Part shown: piece after piece, positions 28,264 through 38,669 of the stretch
Layout of the letters: each line of letters starts with the position of its first letter
Numbering within the stretch: the first letter of the stretch is position 1
NCBI GenBank assembly: GCA_022865305.1
Contig: JALHSP010000029.1
Coordinates: forward strand, 79,962-143,961
Reading direction: 5' to 3'
DNA length: 64,000 nt
Origin: Bacteroidales bacterium
Lineage (GTDB): Bacteria; Bacteroidota; Bacteroidia; Bacteroidales; VadinHA17
The notes under the pieces: model-generated
Databases searched by the model: none
Seen by the model: only the letters and a program-made list of their open reading frames with translations
Told to the model about the DNA's origin: nothing
Translations under genes and position numbers: made by a program

Positions 28264-29163
28264 TCACTTAAGCAAGGGGATCACTTTTAAAAATTCGGCA
28301 GGATTTCTTGTGATTATTATCTTTTCGGGAATCTTCTTTTTAGCTTCGTCAGGATAGTCTGTCAGTATTATTTTTTTGATGAGCAATGATTTGCCAATGC
28401 TATTGAAATATCCGATTTTCTTTTCAGCAAAGTCGAAAGAACCTGAATTGACCACCAGGTATTCAAATGGTTTAATTTTATATATTTCAACAACCTCCGA
28501 TGCCGGAAGCATACCACCGGTAAAAATTACATCAAATCCCCGTTTTTTAAGTGCGTATTTATAGAAAAGAAAGTTATTATCTATAAGATTATCAGAAGTA
28601 TTTATCATTGCCACAGTTGCTCTTGTACTGCCTGCCAATGGCTTAAGAAGGCGATCTTCAACAATAATTAGCTGTCTTATAGTATATCTGATAAATTGTT
28701 CCTGGGCTCTCGACAAACTGCCCGTTTGCCAGAGGATTCTGGCTTTTTCAAGCAGGGGATGCAGATGACGGGAATAAGCTTCTTCAATTCCCTGGTATCT
28801 TATATATGGAAGGAGGGTCTCAATGAACATTTCCTCATTAAATTTGATTGCAGCCATAAGAATCTTCCCGGGTTGAAAATTCTGGTCAAGATTATCCAGT
28901 TTGCTGCTTGCGTTCATCACCTGCTGTGCCAGCTCATCTTCATTCAGCATGGCAATTTTGGAAATCTTCAAACCATTCCGGTTAAGGTAGGCTACATTCA
29001 GGATTTTTTTTAATTCTGATTCATTATACGTTCTTATATTTGAGTCGGTTCTGTCCGGTTCAAGGATCCTGTATCTCTTCTCCCAAATCCTGATTGTGTG
29101 AGCCTTAATACCCGAAAAGTTTTCAAGATCCTTTATTGTAAAAATATTTATTACTTCTTCCAT
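28264..29163 (-). CDS. MerR-family regulator with degenerate CarH-like C-terminal domain
   Basis: The N-terminal 70 residues form a MerR helix-turn-helix (FTIKDLENFSGIKAHTIRIWEKRY), and residues about 80-299 match the architecture of CarH/LitR light sensors, a four-helix B12-cap domain followed by a Rossmann-like domain. However, the cap motif reads Trp145-x9-Glu155-Gln156 instead of W-x9-EH, and the Rossmann part has NTSDNLIDNN where B12 proteins have a DxHxxG-type motif. Cobalamin binding is therefore unlikely; the protein may sense something else or act by protein contacts. It is a monocistronic minus-strand gene. Confidence 0.85.
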   Translation of the reverse strand: MEEVINIFTIKDLENFSGIKAHTIRIWEKRYRILEPDRTDSNIRTYNESELKKILNVAYLNRNGLKISKIAMLNEDELAQQVMNASSKLDNLDQNFQPGKILMAAIKFNEEMFIETLLPYIRYQGIEEAYSRHLHPLLEKARILWQTGSLSRAQEQFIRYTIRQLIIVEDRLLKPLAGSTRATVAMINTSDNLIDNNFLFYKYALKKRGFDVIFTGGMLPASEVVEIYKIKPFEYLVVNSGSFDFAEKKIGYFNSIGKSLLIKKIILTDYPDEAKKKIPEKIIITRNPAEFLKVIPLLK

Positions 29164-29321
29164 GGCTGTATAATAAAAATATGATGCCGGGTCATTATTG
29201 CATTAAGTAAAACAATCTGATAACAGGATTGTTTATCAAGGTGTTAATGAAAATTGATAAGTATGACTTTTTTGCAGCAAATTTCCCCGGATATCCGCTG
29301 AATTACCTTTGTAATTGTAAC

Positions 29322-29687
29322 CTATTCAGATTGTTCAATCATAATCTTTTTAACGACCCTTACACCGTCACTGAAAAGAATCGTAACAAGATACATCCCC
29401 CTTCTTGGGTTATCAAGCAGGATTTTGGTAATTGTCTGAGGGTTATTATATTGAGCTCTGAATATGTCCTGGCCTATTATGTTTGTAATTTTTACAGAAG
29501 AAATTTCTTTATCACATCTTATGGTAAAGCTGTTATCCCTTACAGGTACCGGATAAATGCTGATGTTGACATTTGCTGCCTCAGGGTTCCTTTGTACCTG
29601 ACCGGATGCAATGCCAGTGGTATCCTTCTGGGCATGAAGGTTAATGAAAAAAATAATAAACAGAACAAAGAGTAAACTCTTCTTCAT
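29322..29687 (-). CDS. Small exported protein consisting of a T9SS sorting domain
   Basis: A 121-residue protein with a signal peptide (Lys-Lys-Ser, hydrophobic core, cleavage after HAQ) and then almost only a type A T9SS C-terminal sorting domain: ISIYPVPVRDNSFTI, VKITNIIGQDIF, GMYLVTILFSDGVRVVKKIMI. The linker in between is about 20 residues, so there is no room for a catalytic cargo. It could be a small surface protein, a decoy, or the remnant of a larger gene. The neighbours (MerR regulator, kdsB) do not explain it. Confidence 0.82.
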   Translation of the reverse strand: MKKSLLFVLFIIFFINLHAQKDTTGIASGQVQRNPEAANVNISIYPVPVRDNSFTIRCDKEISSVKITNIIGQDIFRAQYNNPQTITKILLDNPRRGMYLVTILFSDGVRVVKKIMIEQSE

Positions 29688-29738
29688 ATATATCGTTTTG
29701 TAATTTCTATCAAAAATTGTGCTAAAGGTATTAAAAAA

Positions 29739-30512
29739 TTAAATAAAATGATTTAAATATGAAACAGCTTTATTTAGGTCTTCGATTGTATCTATGCCCA
29801 TACTATCCCATTCAGTAGTCGCAGTTCTGATCCTGAAACCGTTATCTATCCATCTGTTCTGTTCCAGAGATTCGGCTATTTCAAGGGGGCTTCTGGTTAA
29901 TTTTGTTATTTTTTTTAGAGTTTCAGTTTTATAAGCATAAAGGCCAATATGTTTGTAATAAATATGTTTCTGTGACCATAAAGCCGGTTCAGAGTCTCTT
30001 ATATGGGGTATTGCAGCTCTGCTGAAATAAACCGCATCACCATTTGCGTTTATGATCACTTTTGGCTGGTTGGGATTAAAAATATCCTCTCCCGGCAGAG
30101 TTTTTCGGACAAGAGTTGCTATTTCGACGCTTTTATCGGAAAAACATGATATCAGGAGATTAATCTGTTCCGGCCTGATGAATGGTTCATCCCCCTGGAT
30201 GTTTACAACAATATCTGCTTTTATACCTGTCTCGCCGGTAATTAAGCTAACCGCTTCAGCACAGCGATCAGTGCCGCTCATATGTTCAGATGAAGTCATC
30301 ACAGCTTTTCCACCGAAATCAATAACAGCATTGTATATTCTTTTATCGTCTGTAGCGACATAAACAATATCAAGCGACTTGCCTGCCTGTTCATATACCC
30401 TTTGGATCATTGGTTTGTCTCCGAGCAATGCAAGAGGTTTCCCGGGAAACCTTGTTGAGGCATATCGTGCAGGAATAATGCCGGCAAATTGATATCCGAA
30501 CTCCTTTTTCAT
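29739..30512 (-). CDS. kdsB: 3-deoxy-manno-octulosonate cytidylyltransferase KdsB
   Basis: KdsB activates Kdo with CTP to CMP-Kdo for the lipopolysaccharide inner core, in the cytoplasm. The 257-residue protein has the nucleotide-binding start AGIIPARYASTRFPGKPLA (about 10-28), MIQRVYEQA, VATDDKRIYNAV and the NIQGDEPFI motif with metal-binding acid. It ends WDSMGIDTIEDL. It is divergently oriented to the sigma-54 activator with only 73 bp between. Confidence 0.96.
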   Translation of the reverse strand: MKKEFGYQFAGIIPARYASTRFPGKPLALLGDKPMIQRVYEQAGKSLDIVYVATDDKRIYNAVIDFGGKAVMTSSEHMSGTDRCAEAVSLITGETGIKADIVVNIQGDEPFIRPEQINLLISCFSDKSVEIATLVRKTLPGEDIFNPNQPKVIINANGDAVYFSRAAIPHIRDSEPALWSQKHIYYKHIGLYAYKTETLKKITKLTRSPLEIAESLEQNRWIDNGFRIRTATTEWDSMGIDTIEDLNKAVSYLNHFI

Positions 30513-30585
30513 TTTACTTATTTACGTAAATTGCCTTCCCAATGTTTCAAAAATATCTTAAATTCGCAACATTGTAAAACAGTAT

Positions 30586-31830
30586 ATGAAAGATCTTCAA
30601 AATATTAAGCAGCGTTTTGGCATTATCGGTAACAATGAAGGACTTAACCGTGCGATCGATATTGCTGTTCAGGTTGCACCGACTGACCTTTCTGTACTTA
30701 TTACAGGTGAAAGCGGAACAGGGAAGGAGGTTTTTCCTCAGGTGATACATAATTACAGTACCAGGAAACATGGCCAGTACATTGCAGTGAACTGTGGGGC
30801 AATTCCCGAAGGGACCATTGATTCAGAACTGTTTGGGCATGAAAAAGGGGCATTCACCGGTGCTATAGACAGCAGGAAAGGTTACTTTGAAGTGGCTGAC
30901 GGAGGTACAATTTTCCTTGATGAAGTTGCTGAACTGCCGCTTTCAACCCAGGTCCGCTTGCTTAGAGTGCTTGAAACAGGTGAATTTATCAGAGTTGGCT
31001 CATCGAAAGTACAGAAAACAAACGTAAGGGTGATAGCAGCCAGCAATGTTGATGTTCCAAGGGCAATTGATACAGGGAAGTTCAGAGAGGATCTCTTTTA
31101 CCGCCTGAACACTGTTCCGATAAGAATACCTTCTCTGAAAGAAAGAGGTGATGATATCTTTCTCCTTTTTCGCAAATTTGCAGTGGATTTTGCTGAAAAA
31201 TACAGGATGCCTGCTATAAGGCTCGATTCAGAAGCAAAAAACATCCTTCTGAATTATTCTTGGCCCGGGAATGTAAGGCAGCTTAAAAATATTACAGAAC
31301 AGATATCAATAATTGAAAGTGAAAGAGAGATCAGGGTTGCGACACTTAAAGCATATCTTCCCGATTACGACGGAATTAAACTCCCTGCTGTAATCAAGAA
31401 AGATGGCGATAGCTCATTTTCTTCCGAAAGGGAGATTTTATATAAAATCCTTTTCGACATGAAAAGTGATGTGAACGACCTTAAAAAGCTGGTTTTTGAT
31501 CTTATACAAAGGGGCGAAGTGGACATTAATTCCAATGAAACAAATTCAAGGGCAATCAAAAATCTATTCAGGGATACAAAGGGCAATATGGATGGATCAC
31601 ACGTAACGGAAGCTGCTTCAGTTGATTTTTCACCACGTCAGACAAGGAATGATATTCAGGATACTGAGGAAATTGTTGAGGAATCATTGTCACTTGCTGA
31701 TAAAGAAGTTGAGATGATAAAAAAGGCTCTTGAAAAATATAATGGGAAGAGAAAAATGGCAGCTAATGAGCTGGGTATTTCGGAAAGAACATTGTACAGG
31801 AAAATTAAAGAGTATGGACTTGAAATGTAA
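30586..31830 (+). CDS. Sigma-54-dependent transcriptional activator (no receiver domain)
   Basis: A bacterial enhancer-binding protein of 414 residues. The AAA+ domain starts almost at the N-terminus: Walker A GESGTGKE at 41-48, the sigma-54-contacting GAFTGA loop at 88-93 and Walker B IFLDEVAEL at about 109-117. A variable linker (about 265-365) follows and a Fis-type helix-turn-helix closes the chain (MAANELGISERTLYRKIKEYG). There is no N-terminal sensor or receiver domain, so control must come from expression, partners or the linker. It is followed by lptE with a 4-bp gap, a conserved order in Bacteroidales. Confidence 0.93.
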   Translation: MKDLQNIKQRFGIIGNNEGLNRAIDIAVQVAPTDLSVLITGESGTGKEVFPQVIHNYSTRKHGQYIAVNCGAIPEGTIDSELFGHEKGAFTGAIDSRKGYFEVADGGTIFLDEVAELPLSTQVRLLRVLETGEFIRVGSSKVQKTNVRVIAASNVDVPRAIDTGKFREDLFYRLNTVPIRIPSLKERGDDIFLLFRKFAVDFAEKYRMPAIRLDSEAKNILLNYSWPGNVRQLKNITEQISIIESEREIRVATLKAYLPDYDGIKLPAVIKKDGDSSFSSEREILYKILFDMKSDVNDLKKLVFDLIQRGEVDINSNETNSRAIKNLFRDTKGNMDGSHVTEAASVDFSPRQTRNDIQDTEEIVEESLSLADKEVEMIKKALEKYNGKRKMAANELGISERTLYRKIKEYGLEM

Positions 31831-31834
31831 TGGG

Positions 31835-32356
31835 ATGATTCTGAATTTAAGAAAAGCAATACTTCCGGTTTTATTTGGAACAGTAATCATTTTGCTTAAC
31901 AGTTGCGTTATAAAATATTCATTTTCCGGAGCAAGCATTTCTGCAGACGTAAAAACCATCAGTATCCAGTATTTTCAAAACAGGGCAAGCCTGGTTCAAC
32001 CCGGACTCAGCCAGTATCTGACTGATGCTCTGATTGATAAATGCAAAGCCCAGACAAACCTCGGATTCATAAACAGAATAGGGGATGTTAATTTTGAGGG
32101 AGAAATCACCGACTATAATACACGTCCTTTAACTGTAGCTGCGGATGCACAAGCTGCCACAAACAGATTTACTATTTCAGTTAAAGTCAAATTCACAAAC
32201 GCAATGGAACCTGATAATAGCTATGAACAGAGCTTCTCCCGTTATGAGGATTATGACAGCAACCGCAATCTCAGTGAGGTTGAGAAGGAACTTTCAGATA
32301 AAATAATTGAACTTCTCGTGGAAGATATATTTAACAGAGCTTTTGTTAACTGGTAA
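31835..32356 (+). CDS. lptE: LptE family outer-membrane lipoprotein
   Basis: LptE plugs and supports the LptD beta-barrel that inserts lipopolysaccharide into the outer membrane. From the ATG at 31835 the protein has 173 residues with a signal peptide and lipobox LLNSC (Cys24), then the Bacteroidota LptE pattern FSGASISADVKTISIQYFQN and a conserved ALIDKCKAQTNLGF helix. Upstream in-frame starts would overlap the sigma-54 gene and spoil the signal peptide, so they are rejected. The presence of kdsB and lpx genes in the window fits an LPS-making cell. Confidence 0.9.
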   Translation: MILNLRKAILPVLFGTVIILLNSCVIKYSFSGASISADVKTISIQYFQNRASLVQPGLSQYLTDALIDKCKAQTNLGFINRIGDVNFEGEITDYNTRPLTVAADAQAATNRFTISVKVKFTNAMEPDNSYEQSFSRYEDYDSNRNLSEVEKELSDKIIELLVEDIFNRAFVNW

Positions 32357-32361
32357 CTAAA

Positions 32362-33291
32362 ATGAATAGAAACGATTTCCTGAGAATGGTTGAAAATTCC
32401 GGTCCCGTTGATCGTCAGATGATCGGAGAGGTCAGCGATCTTATTAATATTTTCCCCTATTTTCAGAGTGCATATTTATTGCTGCTCAAAGGACTTCAGA
32501 ATACCGGTGATGTCAAATTCGAAAATCAATTAAGAGTTTCTGCCATACATATTGCCGACAGAGAAGTGTTGTATTATCTGTTAAAGAAGGAGCCATCTGT
32601 CAATGTTGAACATGAGGTGACCTCAAAACAACCGGTAACTTCAGAAATCAATCCGGAAGATAGTCAGCAGGTTGTAATCGAAACGGCAAAAAACAGTGAA
32701 GATCTTATTAATGAAATTGAGAAAAGTTCAGACGATGGGAAAAATGAAGATCAGGCAGAAAACGTGCAGCAAAATACCGGTCATTCAATTCTGATTACAA
32801 CTGAGACTGATAATGAAGAATTCAGCAGCATGGTGTTTCTTGTTGATGAAGAATCAGGATCGGTTGAGGAAAAGGTCATTTATATGGATCCCGGATTTTC
32901 CGTTCCTGAACACGTTGATCTTCTTGAGCTGGATCTTGAAAATAAAGCACCTGTACCAGAGGAGGATTCGAGAACAGAGGAACAACCGGATTACAGTGAA
33001 ATTAATTCAGAAAAACAACGACAGACCGATCTGATTGATAAATTTATTTTAACCAATCCCAGGATTGAACCTGTAAAAGAGAAATCTGATGCACCGGTTG
33101 AAGATATCTCGAAGCCATTTGTTGAAGCAAAGGGAGGATTTCTGACGGAAACACTAGCACGGATTTATATCAGGCAGGGATATTACTCGAAGGCAATTAA
33201 TGTCTACGAGAAATTATGTTTGAAATTTCCGGAAAAATGTAGTTACTTTGCAGGGCAAATCGAAAAGGTGAATGAGTTAATTAAAAAGTGA
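32362..33291 (+). CDS. Hypothetical protein with C-terminal TPR-like segment
   Basis: A 309-residue protein that lies between lptE and secG in many Bacteroidales, function unknown. An N-terminal helical part (1-80; FPYFQSAYLLLLKGL) is followed by a long acidic low-complexity stretch (about 85-235, rich in Glu, Ser, Asp) and a C-terminal TPR-like pair of helices, LARIYIRQGYYSKAINVYEKL (268-288). No signal peptide or membrane span is found. The layout suggests an adaptor with a flexible middle. Confidence 0.75.
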   Translation: MNRNDFLRMVENSGPVDRQMIGEVSDLINIFPYFQSAYLLLLKGLQNTGDVKFENQLRVSAIHIADREVLYYLLKKEPSVNVEHEVTSKQPVTSEINPEDSQQVVIETAKNSEDLINEIEKSSDDGKNEDQAENVQQNTGHSILITTETDNEEFSSMVFLVDEESGSVEEKVIYMDPGFSVPEHVDLLELDLENKAPVPEEDSRTEEQPDYSEINSEKQRQTDLIDKFILTNPRIEPVKEKSDAPVEDISKPFVEAKGGFLTETLARIYIRQGYYSKAINVYEKLCLKFPEKCSYFAGQIEKVNELIKK

Positions 33292-33295
33292 CCAG

Positions 33296-33661
33296 ATGGG
33301 AATATATATTTTTGTTTCAATTTTAATAATTATTGCATGTTTCCTGCAGATACTAATTGTGCTTGTTCAGAATTCAAAAGGTGGAGGACTGGCAGCTAAT
33401 TTTACTTCAGCAGGTCAGACGATGGGTATTCGCAAGACGGCAGATTTTCTTGAAAAATCCACATGGACGCTGGCAGCAGCAATCCTGATTCTTTGTGTCG
33501 TGGCGACTGCTTCCATACCTCGAGGTTCAGAAACGGGGCGATCCAGAATAGAAAATGAGATAAATAATGCTGTTGATCCCAATGCTATTCCTACTCTTCC
33601 GACAGCAGTTCCTCCATCAACAACTACTCCTTCAACCAGTGAGGATCAACCTGAAAATTAA
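33296..33661 (+). CDS. secG: Preprotein translocase subunit SecG
   Basis: SecG is the small accessory subunit of the SecYEG protein-export channel. The 121-residue protein has two membrane spans (about 3-22 and 53-72) separated by the conserved loop LVQNSKGGGLAANF. The C-terminal 40 residues are a polar Thr/Pro/Ser-rich tail, a common extension in Bacteroidota. The gene follows the TPR-tail gene by 4 bp. Confidence 0.94.
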   Translation: MGIYIFVSILIIIACFLQILIVLVQNSKGGGLAANFTSAGQTMGIRKTADFLEKSTWTLAAAILILCVVATASIPRGSETGRSRIENEINNAVDPNAIPTLPTAVPPSTTTPSTSEDQPEN

Positions 33662-33683
33662 ATCATTTAGAAAACAAATAGGT

Positions 33684-33718
33684 AAAAGTGTCAGTTTGTC
33701 ACATACTGACATTTTTTT
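33684..33718 (+). terminator. Rho-independent terminator after secG
   Basis: AAAAGTGTCAGT pairs with ACTGACATTTTT (12 bp including one G-T pair) around the loop TTGTCACAT, followed by a run of seven T. It would end the lptE-secG transcript and separate it from groESL. Confidence 0.75.
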
Positions 33719-33907
33719 GTTTTAATAATAAAATGCTGTAATACAACAGTTTATTAAAAACTCATTAATTAACCGACAATATAATGACAGTCTAAAACAG
33801 ATAATTTGTCGTCAAACATCCAAAAATGTCATTTTTCCTTCTTTGGCACAAAATATGTTAAAATAAGGAGTCGGTAAACGATTTTTTAACTTTAAAACTA
33901 TATAAAT

Positions 33908-34186
33908 ATGGCACAATTAAAAGGTAAAATTCTGGCAGGAAAGGTTCTTGTTAAACCTGATGAAGCTGAAGCTAAAACTGCCAGTGGAATAATTATTCCC
34001 GATTCCGCAAAGGAAAAACCTCGTCAGGGGAAGGTGATTCTTGTTGGCGCTCCCAAGAAAGACGAAGAAATGGAAGTAAAAAAAGGGGATGCAGTACTTT
34101 ATGGTAAATACTCAGGGCAGGAACTTACCATTGATGGGGAAGATTATCTTCTTATCTCACAGACAGATATTCTTTTTATAGTTTGA
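33908..34186 (+). CDS. groES: Co-chaperonin GroES
   Basis: GroES is the heptameric lid of the GroEL folding chamber. The 92-residue protein has the KILAGKVLVKPDEAEAKTASG start, the mobile loop (about 17-34) with GIIIPDSAKEKPRQG, and the VLYGKYSG segment. It begins the groES-groEL operon; groEL starts 26 bp later. Confidence 0.97.
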   Translation: MAQLKGKILAGKVLVKPDEAEAKTASGIIIPDSAKEKPRQGKVILVGAPKKDEEMEVKKGDAVLYGKYSGQELTIDGEDYLLISQTDILFIV

Positions 34187-34194
34187 TTTTTTAA

Positions 34195-35847
<1,653 letters not shown>

Positions 35848-35856
35848 TATTCATTA

Positions 35857-35968
35857 CTTGCCCCCTGCCCCCTAAAGGGGGTTCAATAATACACTATTTA
35901 ATGATAGGGCCGGGTCTCAAACCCGGCTCTGCATTTTTAGTCCCGCTCATGCGGGATTGGGGGGCAAG
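35857..35968. repeat. Nested stem-loop cluster downstream of groEL
   Basis: A 9-bp outer pair CTTGCCCCC (35857-35865) / GGGGGCAAG (35960-35968) encloses three hairpins: CCCCC-taaa-GGGGG (35868-35881), GCCGGGT-ctcaa-ACCCGGC (35909-35927) and TCCCGC-tcat-GCGGGA (35941-35956). The C5/G5 element is of a kind seen repeatedly between genes in Bacteroidota. Confidence 0.65.
35907..35938 (+). terminator. Terminator after groEL
   Basis: GCCGGGT and ACCCGGC form a 7-bp G/C-rich stem with the loop CTCAA, followed by CTCTGCATTTTT. It is the best candidate for ending the groESL message. Confidence 0.65.
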
Positions 35969-36013
35969 AAAGATATTTATATATTTGCACCTGATTTTCA
36001 ATAAGTCTTATTG

Positions 36014-37801
36014 ATGAGCAATATCCGTAATTTCTGTATAATTGCGCATATCGACCATGGCAAGAGCACCCTGGCTGACCGGTTACTTGAGAAAACCAAT
36101 ACAATTTCGAAAAGGGAATATCAGGATCAGGTGCTGGATGACATGGACCTTGAAAGGGAGAGAGGCATTACAATAAAGAGCCATGCAATCCAGATGGAAT
36201 ATTATCATGAAGGAAAGAAGTTTATCCTGAACCTGATTGACACTCCCGGACATGTGGATTTCTCTTATGAAGTTTCCAGATCTATAGCAGCATGCGAAGG
36301 AGCTCTGCTGGTTGTTGATGCAACACAGGGAATACAAGCACAGACAATTTCAAATCTGTATAAGGCTATTGACCATAATCTCGAAATAATTTCTGTGCTT
36401 AACAAGATGGATATGGCGAATGCAATGCCTGAAGAGGTGAAAGACCAGATTGTTGATCTTGTAGGCTGCAAACGTGAAGATATCATAGAAGCCAGTGCAA
36501 AAACCGGAATGGGTGTAGAGAGGATTCTCAGCGACATTGTTACCCGGATTCCGCCTCCAAAGGGTAATCCCGAAGCACCTTTACAAGCACTTATTTTCGA
36601 CTCCATCTTTAATTCATTCAGGGGCATTATAGCATATTTTAAAATTGTAAATGGCACAATAAAAAAAGGTGACAGAGTTAAATTTGTAAGTACTGATCAT
36701 GAATATAATGCTGAAGAGATCGGCGTTTTAAAACTGAAACAGGATCCTCGCGAAGAAATTAGTGCAGGTGATGTGGGATATATTATCTCTGGAATAAAAA
36801 TCTCCTCCGAGGTGAAAGTTGGTGATACAATCACTCATGTTAAAAATCCCTGTGGAAAAGGCATTTCAGGATTTGAAAATGTTAAACCGATGGTGTTTGC
36901 CGGAATGTATCCTGTAGATGCTGATGAATATGAGGATCTGAGAAACTCAATAGAAAAACTTCAGCTTAATGATGCATCACTTTCATTCATCCCTGAGTCA
37001 TCCGCAGCACTTGGATTTGGTTTCAGGTGTGGATTTCTTGGATTGCTTCATATGGAAATCATCCAGGAACGTCTTGACAGAGAATTTAATATGGATGTAA
37101 TTACCACCGTACCAAACGTTTCATTTAAGGTATTTACCATCAGGGGAGAAGAAATAGATGTTCATAATCCTTCAGGGCTGCCACCGGTCAATCATATAGA
37201 ACGTATTGAAGAACCATATATAATAGCCCAGGTAATAACATCGGCGGATTATGTGGGACCGATTATGAAGCTTTGTATAGATAAGCGGGGTACATTAAAA
37301 AATCAGGTCTATCTTACAAAAGACAGAGTCGAGCTGACGTTTGAAATGCCGCTTTCAGAAATAGTTTTTGATTTCTATGATAAGCTCAAGAGTATTTCGA
37401 AGGGCTATGCATCTTTTGATTATTATTATATTGATTATCAGAAAGCAGACCTTGTAAGGCTTGATATACTTCTAAATGGTGAGATGGTAGATGCTTTGTC
37501 AACATTGATTTACAGGGGTCATGCTTACGATTTTGGCCGTAAAATTTGTGTAAAGCTTAAGGAACTCATTCCAAGGCAGCAGTTTGATATTGCAATTCAG
37601 GCAGCTATCGGTGCAAAAATAATTGCCCGTGAAACTGTAAAGGCGGTCCGGAAAGATGTAACGGCAAAATGTTACGGTGGGGATATTACAAGGAAAAGGA
37701 AGCTCCTCGAAAAACAAAAGAAAGGGAAAAAGCGTATGCGGCAGATAGGTAATGTTGAGGTCCCGCAACAGGCCTTTCTTGCTGTTTTAAAAATTGACTG
37801 A
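36014..37801 (+). CDS. lepA: Elongation factor 4 (LepA)
   Basis: LepA is a translational GTPase that acts on stalled or initiating ribosomes. The 595 residues show the G1 loop HIDHGKSTL (9-17), G2/G3 region with [10 protein letters not shown] and [12 protein letters not shown] at about 127-130, then the EF-G-like domains II-V and the LepA-specific C-terminal domain ending with [17 protein letters not shown] (basic). The ATG at 36014 is preferred over a TTG one codon upstream. Confidence 0.97.
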   Translation: MSNIRNFCIIAHIDHGKSTLADRLLEKTNTISKREYQDQVLDDMDLERERGITIKSHAIQMEYYHEGKKFILNLIDTPGHVDFSYEVSRSIAACEGALLVVDATQGIQAQTISNLYKAIDHNLEIISVLNKMDMANAMPEEVKDQIVDLVGCKREDIIEASAKTGMGVERILSDIVTRIPPPKGNPEAPLQALIFDSIFNSFRGIIAYFKIVNGTIKKGDRVKFVSTDHEYNAEEIGVLKLKQDPREEISAGDVGYIISGIKISSEVKVGDTITHVKNPCGKGISGFENVKPMVFAGMYPVDADEYEDLRNSIEKLQLNDASLSFIPESSAALGFGFRCGFLGLLHMEIIQERLDREFNMDVITTVPNVSFKVFTIRGEEIDVHNPSGLPPVNHIERIEEPYIIAQVITSADYVGPIMKLCIDKRGTLKNQVYLTKDRVELTFEMPLSEIVFDFYDKLKSISKGYASFDYYYIDYQKADLVRLDILLNGEMVDALSTLIYRGHAYDFGRKICVKLKELIPRQQFDIAIQAAIGAKIIARETVKAVRKDVTAKCYGGDITRKRKLLEKQKKGKKRMRQIGNVEVPQQAFLAVLKID

Positions 37802-37948
37802 CCTTCCGGGGTAATAAAGGTGCGACAATAATTATTATTTCTTCAGATTTCCCTTTTTGGAAAATTAAAATAGAATTTTATTAATTTAGCCGAATGATAA
37901 AAAGGGAGATAAAAATATTTTAATCCTATTTATCTAGCCTAAGCAGTT

Positions 37949-37983
37949 TACCCTGACCTGAAATAAAGTCAGGGTATTTTTTT
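37949..37983 (+). terminator. Terminator after lepA
   Basis: TACCCTGAC pairs perfectly with GTCAGGGTA (9 bp) around a 10-nt A-rich loop and is followed by seven T. It ends exactly at the last codon of the convergent response-regulator gene, so lepA transcription would stop before running into it. Confidence 0.8.
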
Positions 37984-38669
37984 CAGCAAATAAGCTTGTA
38001 GCCTCTGCCGTGAACATTCAGTATTTTAATTGCCGGATCCTTAATTAAATACTTCCTTAATCTGGTTATGTAGACATCCATACTTCTTGCATTGAAGTAG
38101 TTATCATCTATCCATATTGACTTTAACGCAAAATTACGTTCAAGTATTTCATTCCCATGCTGGCATAACAGCTCAAGAAGTTCCGATTCCTTTGTTGTGA
38201 GTTTTATGGTCTGGTCCCTGAATGTAAGCAATTGTTTGAGAGGATCAAATGTATAAGAGCCAATGGTGTACGAATCTTTTTTCTTTCTGGTATTAGATCC
38301 AGTAGTCCTTTTAAGTATAGCCTGGATGCGGTATAACAGCTCCTCCATTGAAAATGGCTTGGTAATATAGTCGTCGGCACCTGATCTGAAACCCTCAAGA
38401 ACATCTTCTTTCAGGCTTCTTGCAGTAAGAAAAATTATTGGGATTGAAGGATTGATCTTACGGATCTCTCTGGCCAGTGTAAGCCCATCCATTTCCGGCA
38501 TCATTATATCGAGGATACAAAGATCGTATTGCTCTTTCGAAAAAGAATCAAGGGCAAGGATGCCGTTGACGAACAAATCTGTTTTAAAATTTTTTACTGT
38601 GAGATAATTGCGCAGCAAATTACCCAGATTGCTGTCATCTTCTGCAAGAAGAATTCTTGTATTTTTCAT
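37983..38669 (-). CDS. OmpR/PhoB-family response regulator
   Basis: A 228-residue two-component regulator. The receiver domain (1-120) has the acidic pocket AEDD, the phosphorylatable Asp54 in ILDIMMPEMDG, and FLTARS and KPF with conserved Thr and Lys. The DNA-binding domain is an OmpR winged helix (about 135-225) with TKESELLELLCQHGNEIL and YITRLRKYL. It overlaps the upstream kinase gene by 4 bp, so the pair forms one signalling unit. Target genes are not known. Confidence 0.95.
   Translation of the reverse strand: MKNTRILLAEDDSNLGNLLRNYLTVKNFKTDLFVNGILALDSFSKEQYDLCILDIMMPEMDGLTLAREIRKINPSIPIIFLTARSLKEDVLEGFRSGADDYITKPFSMEELLYRIQAILKRTTGSNTRKKKDSYTIGSYTFDPLKQLLTFRDQTIKLTTKESELLELLCQHGNEILERNFALKSIWIDDNYFNARSMDVYITRLRKYLIKDPAIKILNVHGRGYKLIC

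Noticed and set aside
33844..33859. Sigma-54-type promoter (TGGCAC-N5) upstream of groES
   Set aside because: The -24 half fits, but the -12 half reads ATGTT with GT instead of the essential GC, so a sigma-54 site is not supported.
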